From: Mixophyes australis
Taxonomy: Eukaryota; Chordata; Amphibia; Anura; Limnodynastidae
DNA length: 64,000 bases
Assembly (NCBI GenBank): GCA_036250195.1
Contig: JAVHZZ010000003.1
Span: forward strand, 53,993,521-54,057,520
Direction: 5' to 3'
The translations under genes and the position numbers were made by a program. Position 1 is the stretch's first letter; each line of letters starts with the position of its first letter. Under the pieces are notes generated by a model. That model was not told where the DNA came from. It worked only from the letters and a program-made list of their open reading frames with translations, and made no database searches. Of this stretch, positions 1 to 13,254 are shown one piece after another.

Positions 1-837
1 ATTACATATTTGATAGGTAAGGCTATATTATATACTTGGTATCAGCTGTGTTACACAGTGACCATACATTGGGCTGTATTACATATTGGATAGGTAAGGC
101 TATATTATATACTTGGTATCAGCTGTGTTACACAGTGACCATACATTGGGCTGTATTACATATTTGATAGGTAAGGCTATATTATATACTTGGTATCAGC
201 TGTGTTACACAGTGACCATACATTGGGCTGTATTACATATTGGATAGGTAAGGCTATATTGTACACTTGGTATCAGCTGTTTTACACAGTGACCATACAT
301 TGGGCTATATTACATATTTGATAGGTAAGGCTATATTGTACACTTGGTATCAGCTGTGTTACACAGTTACCATACATTGGGCTGTATTACATATTTGATA
401 GGTAAGGCTATATTATATACTTGGTATCAGCTGTGTTACACAGTGACCATACATTGGGCTGTATTACATATTGGATAGGTAAGGCTATATTATATACTTG
501 GTATCAGCTGTGTTACACAGTGACCATACATTGGGCTGTATTATATATTTGATAGGTAAGGCTATATTATATACTTGGTATCAGCTGTGTTACACAGTGA
601 CCATACATTGGGCTGTATTACATATTGGATAGGTAAGGCTATATTGTACACTTGGTATCAGCTGTGCTACACAGTGACCATACATTGGGCTGTATTACAT
701 ATTGGATAGGTAAGGCTATATTGTACACTTGGTATCAGCTGTGTTACACAGTTACCATACATTGCGATGTATTACATATTGGATAGGTAAGGCTATATTG
801 TACACTTGGTATCAGCTGTGTTACACAGTGACCATAC
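1..837. repeat. 77-bp satellite, about 10.9 copies
   Basis: Tandem units start at 1, 78, 155, 232, 309, 386, 463, 540, 617, 694 and 771, exactly 77 bp apart. The array probably continues left of the window. Each unit contains the short inverted repeat CTGTGT-T-ACACAG. Units differ at a few diagnostic sites (ttTgat/ttGgat, attATATac/attGTACac, agTGacc/agTTacc). These alternate in a five-unit pattern, so a 385-bp higher-order unit appears twice. No coding potential. Confidence 0.97.
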
Positions 838-2322
838 TATAAAACATGCTGTTAAACATGCTGATGGGAAAGTTCCAAGAATGGAACATAGGGAAATAAA
901 GGGAGTACAGCTCAGATTTTACACATGAGCCATTTGCTTATCTCATTGTTCTGAAATCTTTTAGAAAGTTTGGAATTTTAACTGATGAGGCAAAATATAC
1001 AGTTATAAGGGAAACTTTGAATAAACAACAAACCTGTGGTAGAAATAAATGCATCTCTTCAACAATAGTAGTTTGACATTGTTCCAACATTTGCAAATCA
1101 TCACCTGTCTAGCACAGAATATTGATCTGCAATTCTGAAGACACCATTCAGTCTCCTTTCAAGTACTTGCGACCTGCTGTGAAATCAGGAAGCTTACTTC
1201 TAGGACATACAACACTTCCCTTTAATAGGGTAATAATTGCAGTGACTTATGACAGTGTGCGAGCCATCTGAGAGCTGAAAACTGTCCATTCTTGTTCACA
1301 CAATCAACAAGAGGGTGTTAAGTGAAGTTCAAAATTTGGATCCAATCATTTTAATGACCTCAGTGGTGTCCTTCCCAGCAGGTAGAGATGGCTAAAGATG
1401 CAATCCATAGAAAAACACCTGCTTCTTAGAGGATTAGATCTCATCATCTTAGCAACTACAAACTGCCTTTTAATACATGCACCTGGTGTACCCAATCAAC
1501 TTTACATATATAGATATACTTTCTTGTGATTTTATGTAGCTAGTTATTGCTTCCTTGTATGTGTACACATGCAGAAGATCTCTCATTTTCTCTCTTCCTT
1601 TCTCCCTCTTTCTTCCACTCTCTCTCACTCATTTTTCATCACAAAAAATAGTGAATTTTATTATATTTTACTGGTAGTGTTAAGCAATTACCAAATAATG
1701 CATAAAAAAGTACCTACAAGGCTATTTGCATGTTTAACAGTGTGCTTAAAAATAAATTTATCACCATCTTTACCTAAATGATAGGAGTTCCCCTATTGGA
1801 GCTTGTGGGGACCATGACCTAAGCAGGCTGCAGCAGAGGGTTGTGCTATGATCACCTCTCTCCATGTTATAACGCCATTTCAAGCACCTGCCCTACTTTT
1901 GCATTACTGACCCCAAAAATATGAGGATGGAGTAAGTAGAAATGTAATTTTACAGCCCTACCACTAGAGGACCACACCCTTCATTCAATTGTATATTTTA
2001 TTTACTTTCCTTCTAAAGTATTATTTGTTCCAGTCACATTAATCAGGAGAGTGAGGGAACAATGGGACTGTCCGTATTATTTGTCATTTTTGTGTGGTTT
2101 TGGGTGCAATTAGGGTATACCTTGCCTATATTTTCTAGGAAGGCCTCGATCTACCCAATCCAGCAACATTTTGCACCCCCTACAGACACTACCATCTTGG
2201 CACACAGATCAATGTGCTTCCTACGAAAACAATTGCATCTATGCAAAAAGAAGGTGCATAACATCACAGGACAGAATATATGCTTTAAGGGCACATCTTT
2301 GCACGTTCGTAAACAACACTTA
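838..2322. other. No gene recognised
   Basis: AT-rich DNA with no ORF resembling a known protein and no terminal repeats that I could pair. Short ORFs here are composition artefacts. Confidence 0.5.
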
Positions 2323-2915
2323 GGGCCTGATGTAGAGTTGGATGCAAGTCCGACTGATCAATGCAAAAAGCACTTTTGGCCAAGAATCCATCTCAGTTTG
2401 CACTGCTACTGAGACGGATCTTTCCCTTGCACCTCTCTGTGCTTAGAGAGGTGGAACGGGGAAGGTAGTGGGTGAGCCTTGCAATGTAAAGGCGTGTTCA
2501 CACATTTTACATGTCATGCTGAGTTGAAAGCAGCCGCAGATAGGTCTCTAGGAGACGTATATTTTGCGGGTGCTTTCTCTTGGTGCAACAGATTTTGTTG
2601 TATTAAAAAAAGAAGTAAAAAAAAATTCAATTTAAAAAAAAAGGAGTGCACCCCCTCCCAAACTGCATAACCAACCCTAGCGCTTTAATTTATTTAATTC
2701 ATTTATTTGCTTTACAGGGCCGCTGACTGATACAGTTAAGTGTATCATGTACACTGGCCCATAAGGCAGATAAAGAGGTGTGTTGGTGCAATTTGCATAG
2801 TATTCAGAGTCGATGGATCTAAAGGCACATGAGACTTGGAATCCTATGTAGATTACGGGATGCAATTTACACTTATGATTTCAGCATAAATTGCGTGCGA
2901 CTCTACATCAGACCC
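2323..2915. mobile_element. PIF/Harbinger-like MITE
   Basis: Imperfect terminal inverted repeats of about 25 bp: the left end begins GGGCCTGATGTAGAGT and the right end reads GGGTCTGATGTAGAGT on the other strand. TTA at 2320-2322 is repeated at 2916-2918, a 3-bp TWA target duplication typical of PIF/Harbinger. The 593-bp interior has no transposase, so it is non-autonomous. Confidence 0.85.
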
Positions 2916-4216
2916 TTAGCTAGAACCATAAACGTAACATAATTTTAGAAAGATAGGTGGTGTTACTTTATAGCAAACTACCTGGAATGATCAATTAAGG
3001 GGGTGGCAATAATTTGTATGAGCCATTTTGGCAAACTAAAAATTGTTGATAGTTGCACTGAATATATTTGCTCACGCTTTAGAAAATGCTTTATTTGTTT
3101 TTCCAGATCAGAACAGCGTTAATATAAATTTCTACAGGTGAATTTCTAATTAAGGTTGGTAGTATTAAGTAAGAACAAATAAAATTGATTTTTTACTACT
3201 GTAGACAGTCTACAAAGGTGGTACATACAGCTAAATTCACAGACCATTCAATTTTATTATGCAGCCCTTGGCAACCCTTTAAGGACAGGCTGAACTAATT
3301 ATCAACATTTTCACATTTAGAGAACTAAAACTGCTGATGATGTTGCTATGATTGCTCTCAGTTGATTTAACTCTGTGCAATTTGTGCACACATTACAAAA
3401 CAACACATAGTTGATCATAAGCTCTTGAAAAATACAAAATGAAAAAGAAATACTACACAGATTGTTTTCTACAGTCATCGTTACGATGTATTCCATTTAT
3501 ATAGGAAGAAATATTTTTATCCACTTTTATATTCAGTAATATAGTGTTTCTTTAGCATGTTTTAATTTCATAACCTCAAACAGCCTTATGTAGATTACAT
3601 CCCTCATTGTCATTCAGAAGCCTAAATCCCTAAAGTCGGGCTGACATTTTCTCAAAAGGGCATCAATTAGAGATGGAAAGTATTAAGATTTCATGAGTAT
3701 ATGAGACCTCACTACTTTTAAAATGGTCTTTGATCTTCATGGTCAAGTTGGGATTTTATTTGTGATGAGAATGACAATTATCTCATTATCAACATGTTCT
3801 TTTTAATTGATATAGGACTCAAAAGTTCTGGGGATTTCAGTGTAGTGTTAAGATATATACATTTAATTGGATATAATAGAATTACTATGATTTAAATGTT
3901 TGATCTGAAATCTTATTGTTGGTTTTGTTATTCCACATGGCTCAGAGTCATCAACCTATTTTCTTTGTGTAACAGATAAAAAGCTACAGGAACGTCAAAT
4001 TCAACTTCACATGCAAATTAAACCCATGCTAATGAGGCAAGATCTTTTGAAAATAAAAACTGCAACAATATATTATTCCATACCAATTAAAACTTTTATA
4101 ATGCTAAAGCATTTCTATACATTTATTGATTTTCTTATTGGGCTTTGATAAGGGTTTACTGAAGACTAAAGAGATATTTGATTTTGTGGCAAACATGTCT
4201 AGACGAAACACTCAAC
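2916..4216. other. No gene or element recognised
   Basis: AT-rich, apparently single-copy DNA. No ORF, tandem repeat or paired terminal repeat was seen. Confidence 0.5.
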
Positions 4217-4396
4217 GGTATATTTATCAACCCTTCTAAAAATAAAAAGTGGAGTTTTTTGCCCATATGACCAATCCAATTTGAGTTATCATTTATCTAG
4301 TATATTCTACAAATAGAATAATACAATAACAAAAGAATCTGATTGGCTGCTAAAGGCCACATCTCCATTGTTCCTTTTTAGAAGATTTGATATACC
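4217..4396. mobile_element. Short inverted-repeat MITE
   Basis: About 40-bp imperfect terminal inverted repeats: the left end begins GGTATATTTATCAA and contains TTCTAAAAA; the right end, read in reverse, begins GGTATATCAAATCTTC. The element is 180 bp with no coding capacity. The target duplication is not clear, so the superfamily is unassigned. Confidence 0.65.
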
Positions 4397-4428
4397 TACC
4401 TCTTAATCTTTATAGGCACAGCTCAGAT

Positions 4429-4626
4429 CAGTGGTGGATGTTGAGGCGGGGTTCGATCAGGGCAATCACCCCCCTAGCAGCACAAGCCTACCTTTAAATT
4501 GCAGCCAAGATGCTGATCAAAACAGAGGAGGGGCAGGGCCAATTTTCACCAGCCAATCAGAATGAAGGAGGGGGCGTGACTATGCAGAGGTGGCTCCCCT
4601 AAAAATAAAGTCTAGGTCCGCCCCTG
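4429..4626. mobile_element. hAT-like MITE, first copy
   Basis: Ends CAGTGGTGGAT and (reverse) CAGGGGCGGAC, flanked by 8-bp duplications GCTCAGAT (4421-4428) and GCACAGAT (4627-4634), 7 of 8 identical. A clearly homologous copy lies at 24291-24498, sharing the central 'accttttaaattgcag' and 'ctaaaaataaagtctag' blocks. Confidence 0.85.
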
Positions 4627-4692
4627 GCACAGATTCCGACATTGAATCCCCATTAATCTTATGAAAACAGTAGGATGTTCAACCATCTCTAA

Positions 4693-5129
4693 GGTTGGGT
4701 ACACACTACAAGTTTTTCACCCAAATATCGGGCCAATCACGATTAACGGCTGTTTGGCGCGATATCGCTTTAGTGTGTATGCTCCAACGAGGAACGATTA
4801 TCGTTCCAAAGCACATCGTAGTGTTTGATTTGATTTTATAAATGGACTAAAAATCCAGTTCAATGATGGCACAATTCTGCAGTGTGTATGCACTCATAAC
4901 CAGATCTCCATAGAGCTTAAAGAGTAACAATCTTTTCCGCCGATGGTTATGGCAGATGAAGAGCACAGATCTGAAGGTGAATCTTGTAAAACGTTTATAG
5001 TGTGTACACATGGATCGGCATGCTGATCCATGTGTACACACTATAAACGTTTTACAAGATTCACCTTTCAGTGGTAAAATTGTTAATGATATTGCATCTG
5101 AAGAAATGTTCTGTAGTTTGTACCCAGTC
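4693..5129. mobile_element. MITE containing a 94-bp palindrome
   Basis: Terminal inverted repeats: left GGTTGGGTACACACTACA, right (reverse) ACTGGGTACAAACTACAG. CTAA flanks both sides (4689-4692 and 5130-5133), so the target duplication is TAA or CTAA, suggesting a Harbinger-like element. Positions 4974-5067 form two 47-nt arms with one mismatch and no spacer. Confidence 0.75.
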
Positions 5130-5422
5130 TAATTCATCTCCAGCTATTTAGTTTCACTATATAGATACTGTCTTTAATGCTTCTGCAAATAACTTATTAC
5201 TACTCCCTTAGTATTAATACTTATATGTCATCACTATTTTGCTACTTGTACTACTGTAAGAACTAGGCATGTTTACTTTTACCTCTTACTATACAGATAT
5301 GTCAAAATTATTTTGATATTAAATAGTGAATGTGAAAATATTCATATGTGGCAAACACTAGTCTGACTACTTAAATAATAACATGACATGCATTTAAATG
5401 AATTAGGGTTTATTCTTACAAT

Positions 5423-5579
5423 CAGTGGTGGAACTACCATTGGTATGGCAGGTGCAGTGCACCGGGGCCCATGGAGATAATGGGGCCCGCTGCATGGCAG
5501 TTGCATAGGGCTGGGAGCACCGGTTCCCTCCTCCCCGCCTCCCTGCACCGGGGCCCACAGCTTGCTAGTTCCGCCTCTG
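5423..5579. mobile_element. hAT-like MITE
   Basis: Ends CAGTGGTGGAACTA and (reverse) CAGAGGCGGAACTA. Flanking 8-mers CTTACAAT and ATCACAAT match at 6 of 8 positions. The element is 157 bp and non-coding, with two copies of 'gcaccggggccca' inside. Confidence 0.8.
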
Positions 5580-5937
5580 ATCACAATTTAATGCTATGAA
5601 CATATTTCTTTGCGATTTGGCTATTGTCTCTTTTTATTCTTTATGTGTTTATTTTACTTTAGAAATAAATTATCTATGCATGATAGCAGTACTTTGTATC
5701 TTATATATGTATAAGAAGATCCCTGGCTTGCAGTATTTTTGGACAATGGTGATCTAAAAATTACATATCATAGTAGCTTCCGTTTGTTGCTGTGCTATCA
5801 TTCAGTATTTTCAGTGGTATTGGGATGTGCAAAGCGAAATGAACATCAGTGACCACCTGAAATGTTGTTCTTTTTCTTCCCCCAAAGAAATCCTATACAC
5901 AGTGATTGTACACCATTGATATCCTAATTGGCCGAAA

Positions 5938-5977
5938 TTAATATATATATACACTATATATATATATATAAATTAAG

Positions 5978-6025
<48 letters not shown>

Positions 6026-6033
6026 TGTATGTC

Positions 6034-6066
<33 letters not shown>
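5938..6066. repeat. TA-rich microsatellite
   Basis: Mostly (TA)n with short CA tracts and interruptions near 5955, 5975 and 6020. Confidence 0.95.
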
Positions 6067-6070
<4 letters not shown>

Positions 6071-6822
6071 ATTTTAAAACCAGATATAAAGTAGCAATGT
6101 GAATCGACTTTCAAAAAGGAAATCCGCTTTGTATATGAATACGCCAGTCATTAGTTTGCTCAGATCACAAATCACATAATGTGCGGATATGAAATACCAG
6201 CAAATGATGATTTGGTATTCAATTTCATCCCTTTGAGAAAACACTTGCCTACTAGGAACTTCATGGTTATGTATAAACTTAATGGCCCATGACATATATG
6301 TTTCTGAAAATTAGTCATTTATCTAGTGAAAATGCCAATTATATTTTACTGGTGTATTGCTAATCGTTGTTGTGCCCTATAAACAGTAATTTGTCAGCAT
6401 TTTCAATATATAAATCTTGCCATTGATGCTTTTATGACACATTTAAATTTCTATCCATCTGCAGCTGAAATGAAATTTCAGATCCATTTTGCATACATGT
6501 TTCAGTTGGTTTTGAAATGCTCATTAAAATTCTTTTCCTAGTGTGAAGGCAAATTAATTTAGGAATGTGAATTAAGAAGTTCTGCAGTATTGCAAAATAA
6601 ACAAATTATTAAAAGTTAAATTTATTCGTAGTGTACATCAGCCTCTAATTTCCATACTGTGAATGTAGATGACAATATGAATCTTCCACCTTCATCTGTA
6701 AAAAAAAAATCTTTAATTATCGCACTTTAAGTTGGAGTGAAACATTTCAACAGTAGCAGAGTAATATTCTCTACAACTGTATACTATGATGACCGCCTAG
6801 ATAGAAGCGGTAATAACTATCA
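6067..6822. other. No gene recognised
   Basis: AT-rich, apparently single-copy DNA. Nothing recognised. Confidence 0.45.
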
Positions 6823-6964
6823 TCATCATCATCATTTATTTATATAGCGCCAACATATTCCGTAGCGCTTTACAACAGGGGACAAACATAGTAAACTAAT
6901 AAACAAACTAGGTAAAACAGACAAAGAGGTGAGAAGTCTCTGCTCGCAAGCTTACAATCTATCA
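6823..6964 (-). mobile_element. LINE/SINE 3' tail, minus strand
   Basis: Begins with (CAT)n, then 'ttatttatatagcgcc' and 'gtagcgctttacaacagg'. This is the reverse complement of the GCGCTATATAAAT-(GAT)n tail shared by L2/CR1-like LINEs and their SINEs. Only the 3' end remains. Confidence 0.7.
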
Positions 6965-9900
6965 TTGCACTTTACTGCTGAACCCACTCATTGCACATAG
7001 CAGCAAGGTGCAATTTATATAACAGTAGTCGTCAAGTGATTATTAATGCAAAAAAAATAATATGAACTTAATTTGATATAGAACTCTGATGGACAACACA
7101 ATCATTCAGCTTCAGTTTGAAATGAACTGCAGATCACTAATCTGTGCTGTTGGGGGACTCCGCTCCTTACACTAACCAAATTCTGGTCTACGGCTACCAG
7201 GTTGCCTCTAATCTCCTCCTCTCATCATGTCACTGCTCCTGTCACATGGAGCCCTGTACTCATTTGCAGATTCATAAGCATGGACAGGTGACTGACTCCA
7301 AAATATCAGCACATTCCTATCCTGAAACATTATGTGCAACATCCCGATGATCTGGCTGCAGGTCGTTCTATATCTGCATATTATAAAATTGGGGACAGCC
7401 AGATGAACAGAAGATGAAGATTGAAAACACTAAGGGGCTAGACATTGTTGTAAATTGAAGAAAATACAAGTATAGTGGAAGACATTCCAGTAAACAGTGC
7501 ATGATGGCACAAAGTATTATTTGACTATCCTGAGCTGCTTTATACAAAATCTATGCAATGCAATAAACAAAAAAAAAACCTCCTGGATAACCTAACTTGC
7601 AATAGGCTGGTGAATTTTCTATTGTGCTTCCTCCAGTACAACAGTGGTGTGGCTAGGCTTCATATCAGCCTACAAATCCCACCAGGAGTTGGGGGTGGGT
7701 GTGGAGGCTTTTTTAGGGTTCCCAGCTCCAAGCACTAGATTGGGTGCTATCTTGCTATGTGAATGGATAGTGGAGGGTGATAACTGCTGATGGAATTGGG
7801 GGTACTCGGGGGAGGGCTGGCAAATTTTAACCTGGGGCAAGACTCAACTCAGCAGCCTATTAGGATCATTTTAAAGGAAGAAAAATGCAGGTGGCCCAGA
7901 GACCAAAGCCCAAGGTAGCCCACTATGGGACTGGCCCGAGAGGCAGATGCCCCCCTGCCCCCCAGCCCAGCCTGTCCCTGCAGGTGCTTCTAGGTATATC
8001 CCCTTACCCCACATTGCACTAAGTGGGACTAGGAGAACTGCTCGAGGCAAGGGAATTTGTTTTATCCCCCCAAATGAGTTTTAATGCTAGCAATAATGCA
8101 TAAAATAAAGCACTTGTTTCTTGAGGGTAGAAAGGAGGGAAGATAATATTACCTGTTGTTTTTCATTTTAATTAATTCAGCGGCGATTATTGCAAATTAA
8201 ATATAAATAGAAAGGATAGGAGCAAGTCATTGTTCTGATTAGTAGTAGTATTGGCTGTCATTTTTCCAGCTTTAAGTTAGAAACATTTGTACAGTAGGTG
8301 CCTCTAGCATGCGCTATTGCATAGTATAGCATCAACAATAAGCAAATTAAATGAGAACATTTTTGTTTTTTATAGCTAAAGATGAAATCACCTTTTAAGT
8401 GTATCAAATAAGAAGCCATCAAGCACTTAATAAAAATAATTATATATTTTCTTTATTTTTAAATGTCTAGGAGGCTGTGGTTGAGATTCCGGACCTGGGA
8501 CCATATTGCTGTGGCTTGGCAATGGCTAGGCCATAACCCTTGATAGATTTGAACATGTATTTTCCAGGTGCATTTTTTTGATGTTTAGAATTTTCCAAAA
8601 GTGCAAAACCTTCCATTCTGTTGTCATAAAGTTTCCATAAGGTTTCTATGAATTATTTCACAGCTTCCTACAAAAACGTAGTAATCTAATTAAAATATTT
8701 GTCTTTCTATTAAATGAGTGATTCCAAAACATTCTAATTAAGGCAGGTGTCATCTGTACAAAATGAGGCTTTACATGAGAAAAAGTGTAGTGACATTGAA
8801 GCATGAATTGGAGATTGGTAAGATGGAAAAGACATTGGTAACTACTGAGAACATTTAGCTTAGCACAGCAGTAAATTGATTAACATTCCTGGACAAAGCA
8901 GGAGTATGGCACATTAGTGCCGAGTCCCTAGAGATATAAGGTGTCTCATGATAAGCAAGTTACAAAGGTTGCCAGCCCTAATTAGCTAAGTAATTAGCTA
9001 AGTCACTTAATAGATATATGTCTCATATTTGAGATTTATAATTAGCCTTTAGGATGAGTATGTTTTTGAGAGCTAGAGTTTTCTTTTTTTTACTGTATGT
9101 TGGATGGTTTTCCCATTTACTTTAAGTATGTCTACATGTGCAGCTAATTATGTACACTGCAAATGAATTGCATTTACAAGTTGGGTAGAGAAACTTATTC
9201 CTACTAATGAGTAATGGACATGTTTAACAGCAATGAAGTGGCTATATTGTAAATAACTCAGCTATAAATAAGTAAATCTCAAGCGTTTTTGAAAGGCTAA
9301 TTGCACTTTCTGAAAAGTACAAATTCCATACAAGGGGCCGGCAAGAGGAAGCTTGGGCCCTAGTTGAGGCGGTTTCTTGGGCCTTTGCTCCTGACTGGGT
9401 AGGGTGTGTGTGTAGGGAGTTGTTATCACCAATAGAACATTGCAAGTGAACAGCGATGATGGGCCCAGAGACATAGCATATTGTGCATGCAATCCCCCTC
9501 TTGCCTTGAGGGCCTACAGCAGTGACAGATTATATATCACCGCCTAGAGCAGTAGTTGCCCCTCCTCTTATCTGAATAGTGAGGTTTCTCTCCTGGCTCA
9601 CCCATCCTCGTGCTGGATAAAAGCTGGTCTCCACAAAGAAGGACTCAATTTGCAGAGCAGTCCCTTCAATTTAATTTGTGTGCCTTGGCCAACCATGGTG
9701 TTGCTCTTCATCCTTTTCACACACCCCCACACGTTAACAGTTTCTATATGATCAGCATTGTAACAATAGCATAAATGTTCACCCAATTATGCTAAGCTAC
9801 ATCTAACAAAATTAATTTTTTTCACAGGACTTCAGAGGTCATATAATTAATTGATTGTGGTCCTACTATGTACAACTAAAGTGTTTCAAATGATTGCATA

Positions 9901-10020
9901 TCAAATATACCCATTTGTCCCACAGCCGCTTAGAACATTTCTAAATAAGAACCTCATAAGCACATTCAAAGAATCGGAGAAAAAGTTATTTAAAATTACT
10001 AATCACGGAAGGGGGAGCAG
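6965..10020. other. No gene recognised
   Basis: Mixed AT-rich DNA. GC-rich patches near 7640-7990 and 9330-9560 look like old repeat remnants but I could not pair their ends. No coding region seen. Confidence 0.4.
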
Positions 10021-10099
10021 CTCTCAGGGTGGGGGGGGGGCTCATGGGGGAATGATGGCCCCCTTAGCCCATGGGCCTCCATTCCCTTAATCTGGCCCT
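10021..10099. mobile_element. Right end of a hAT-like element
   Basis: The sequence ends ...TAATCTGGCCCTG at 10099; reversed, this is CAGGGCCAGATTAAGG, a hAT-type terminus. The next eight bases (CAATGCAA) are part of a MITE-1 copy, so the element seems to have inserted into that MITE. No left end is recognised. Confidence 0.45.
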
Positions 10100-10353
10100 G
10101 CAATGCAAGGGGTACAAATGAGTTTAATATTTTGCACATAAGTAAAATACTAGTTATTTTGTCATGTGGGACGCAGATATTTGATAGCTGTATTTTTACA
10201 CTGACATTAAAAGTGGATCTATGTCATGCTCTACCCCAATTATACATATGTCCTCACATTTTAAATTTACCTCCCCCTCCAATGCCACATGGTTTTGCCA
10301 AGGTTTAAATTTGCTCATTTTTTTTTATTTGCTCTCCTTAATGAATCAGGCCC
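10100..10353. mobile_element. MITE-1 copy, left-truncated
   Basis: Homologous to the right three-quarters of the copies at 14691-15011 and 28816-29146: it shares 'tattttgcacataag', 'gatagct', 'acattttaaattta' and the terminal 'ccttaatgaatcaggccc'. The left terminal repeat is missing. Confidence 0.8.
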
Positions 10354-13254
10354 ACCATGTGCATCTAGATTTCTGGCTGGTCGCATTGGGTTGCAGAGCA
10401 AGATGATCACATTTGCAAAGGAGCAACAGTTTGCACAGGCAAAGGAGAAGACTTAGCTAAGTTTAAGGCATTCATCACAAAGTTTGGGGTAGGTACACAA
10501 GGGCACCTTGTTTTATGGAGCAGTGCAAAAATGATATTTATGTTTATGGAGTGTGATCAATAAAATGTAATACAGGTGTACAGAAGGCACATTTTCCACA
10601 AAAGAGATTGAAACTTCCATAAGCTCAGAGTTGGCAGTGATTGAGCCTCATCCTATATTTTTAATGAGACCCATTTTGTGCCTTTATGTTGCACTTTGAC
10701 AGAGAAGCATATTTCTAGGTGCAGTCCAAGCAGCAAGATAATACTTCATGCAAACAATATTGCCACCCTGCAATAAAGACAGTGCTTATATCTCCTCACT
10801 CTTCTGATTAATATAAGCCATATATGAGGCTAAAGTAGTAGTAGATTGAACTTTGATGCGACGTTTACACATTTGCGCATTGCACCGCTGAAGGTTTTTC
10901 TGCCTGTTTGCATATTGAGATGCACTATTAGTTTGCAGAGGTGCATTGTGTGCATGAGTGTGAAAAGGAGATATGCACCTTGAAGTGTGCTGAGTGGAAA
11001 ATCAAGGAGCAAAACAAGGAGTCTTGCAGCAGGGAAAGATCCAGAGGGGGGTGATAGTTCCACCCCCCTTTCCAACAGGCACCCACAAAACCACCTACAT
11101 CATTGTTTCATTCCAGTTTAGCCTCATCCATTTTTACATGCATGTAGCTAATCTGACTGCAACACAGTCTCCTTATAGCTCTATCTGAGTGCCCCAAGGA
11201 GCCATCAGGCGGATGTGTCAGAATGATTCTAAAATTAGACTAATGCCCCAGAATTATGGGTGCACAGGCCGGCCTTCTAGCACATCAATCAAATATGCTC
11301 AGAGAGAAAGTATGTTCGTATTTCTTCACTTGCTCTCTGAGTAGCTGTAGGAGCAGAGCATGCAGCGGTGAGGCAGCAGAACAGGCTTTCAAGAGGTAAG
11401 TAGGAATGAGAGGGGGGTGTGAAGATACCGGGTATCTGGCCCAATTCTACTCCCTTAACTCTGGCTGGCCACCCACGGGTGCCTTCCTAGGCCAGGGAAG
11501 CCTACCCAGTACCTTCTAGGATTCGTATGGTCAATCAGGCAAATGCAATTAGAAAATACAACAGTACATTTATTGTAAAAAAAACAACACTAAAATATTA
11601 TGTACACATAGTAAATAAATGCCAGACAGGTTTACCACATAATCTGTCCCTTACCCCACTAGTTTAAGGCGTGACAGTCACCTGGATACCCAAACTTGAC
11701 GACCCATGGATCTGCTGATGTATTTCACTGGTAGAGAACGGCAACTCAAAACCCAGCCACCCTGCAGCTTCCAGCCATCAACTCCCCAAATGAACATCAC
11801 CTACCCCCTTGGAGTGGCTCCTTATATCTTGGGTCAAATTTTCACAGTGTTTTTCCCTCCCTGAGCAAGCCCCCGGGCCTCTCCCTGTTAAACATTAGTG
11901 AGTCCTGGACTAGGGGGTTGGAGAGGGGAGTGGAGATGAGCTGTACTTCCACAGAAACTCCCCTGTCAGATTGTAGACCAAATGTCTGGAGTAGTCTTGT
12001 GAGAACAATGGATACTAATTAGCCTTCTCCCTCACCAGTATCTTGCAACCTGATCCGTACCCATAACCCACCTGGATTCACTTGAAGGACAATGAATAAC
12101 AACCTCACTGCTACATCAACAATATTCAATAAACAATATACACATTTATAATCAACTACAATGACCCCTTATCCACATGTAATTAGACACTGCAGTTATA
12201 CTTTGTTGAGCTGGGGAACAAAAACAAGGGTTATAAAAAGTACTCGCTATAATCCACATTATGTGAGAAACGAGGGACAGGATGATTAAAGTGATGAAAA
12301 GGACAATAGGAGAGAGAAGAGAGAGGGACAATGAAAGAAATAATGGGGGTAATGGGAGAGAGACTAGGAGGGCAATGTATATTCACATATACCGTTATCT
12401 CTAACAAATGACTACCAATTTACTATAGATTTTATTGCTAAATGGCAAGAAAAAAATTAGGCAAAATGAAAAGAATCTTTCTTATATTATATTGTATGCA
12501 TTTTGCTGTTTTTTTTCTGTTGAAGACATATCCCTAAGTCTGAAATTCTTGTGCATTCTTGATGTTTTTTTACAAAGATATTATTTATGCATACAATAAT
12601 AATAGATGTTCCAGACATAGATTCTAAAATAATGCCCTTCAGTATCCTGTGGATTTTAATTCCCCACCAGTCAGTTTCTATTTTCTTTAAGTTATTCAGT
12701 ATTACGTAATTATATGCTTTAAACATCCCCTAATATATTTAAGAAAATAAATCCATAAAACAATATGAAACAAGATGCCTGTTATCCTAGAAACAACTAT
12801 CACATTTTTTTTACAGCAATGCAAACTTTCTTTATTGCTAGCGGCACAGAAAGTGAGCACAGAAAAAAGTATTATACATTTGTATGAGGTTTTAGTTCAT
12901 ATTACAAAGTTAGTAGACTACAGCTGAAAATATGCTCAATTAAATATATATAAATGTTTAAGCCTAATATTTGTATTCACCTAAACCTATAATGAAAGGA
13001 GGAGTGGAAGAGCTAGGAAACAGTAGTTTATGGAGCCAGCTTTTTTATGAGTGTTAATCTGGGTGAAGGATGTGTTTGAGATGTGGAGGGGACTTTGCCT
13101 CTTTTACTTCCCGCAAAGGTCAGCGACTATAAAGAGTAGTTGGATAGACAGGGGAAGATATTAAGCATAGGCAGATCCCAACCATCAGGTGTATCCTGAG
13201 AAGAGGCACCAGAAGGAAAGAAATAAAGTCTCCACAGGTGAAGAGAGTTTTCAT
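10354..13254. other. No gene; possible old minus-strand LTR inside
   Basis: No coding region. 11416-12060 resembles a minus-strand LTR: reversed it has a TATA-like 'gatataagg' near 11822 and AATAAA near 11567. I could not find paired TG/CA ends or a target duplication. 12240-12400 is purine-rich. The rest is AT-rich and unremarkable. Confidence 0.35.

Noticed and set aside
6823..6840. CAT repeats as a possible CRISPR-like or coding repeat
   Set aside because: They are the simple tail of a LINE/SINE; no spacers exist anywhere in the window.
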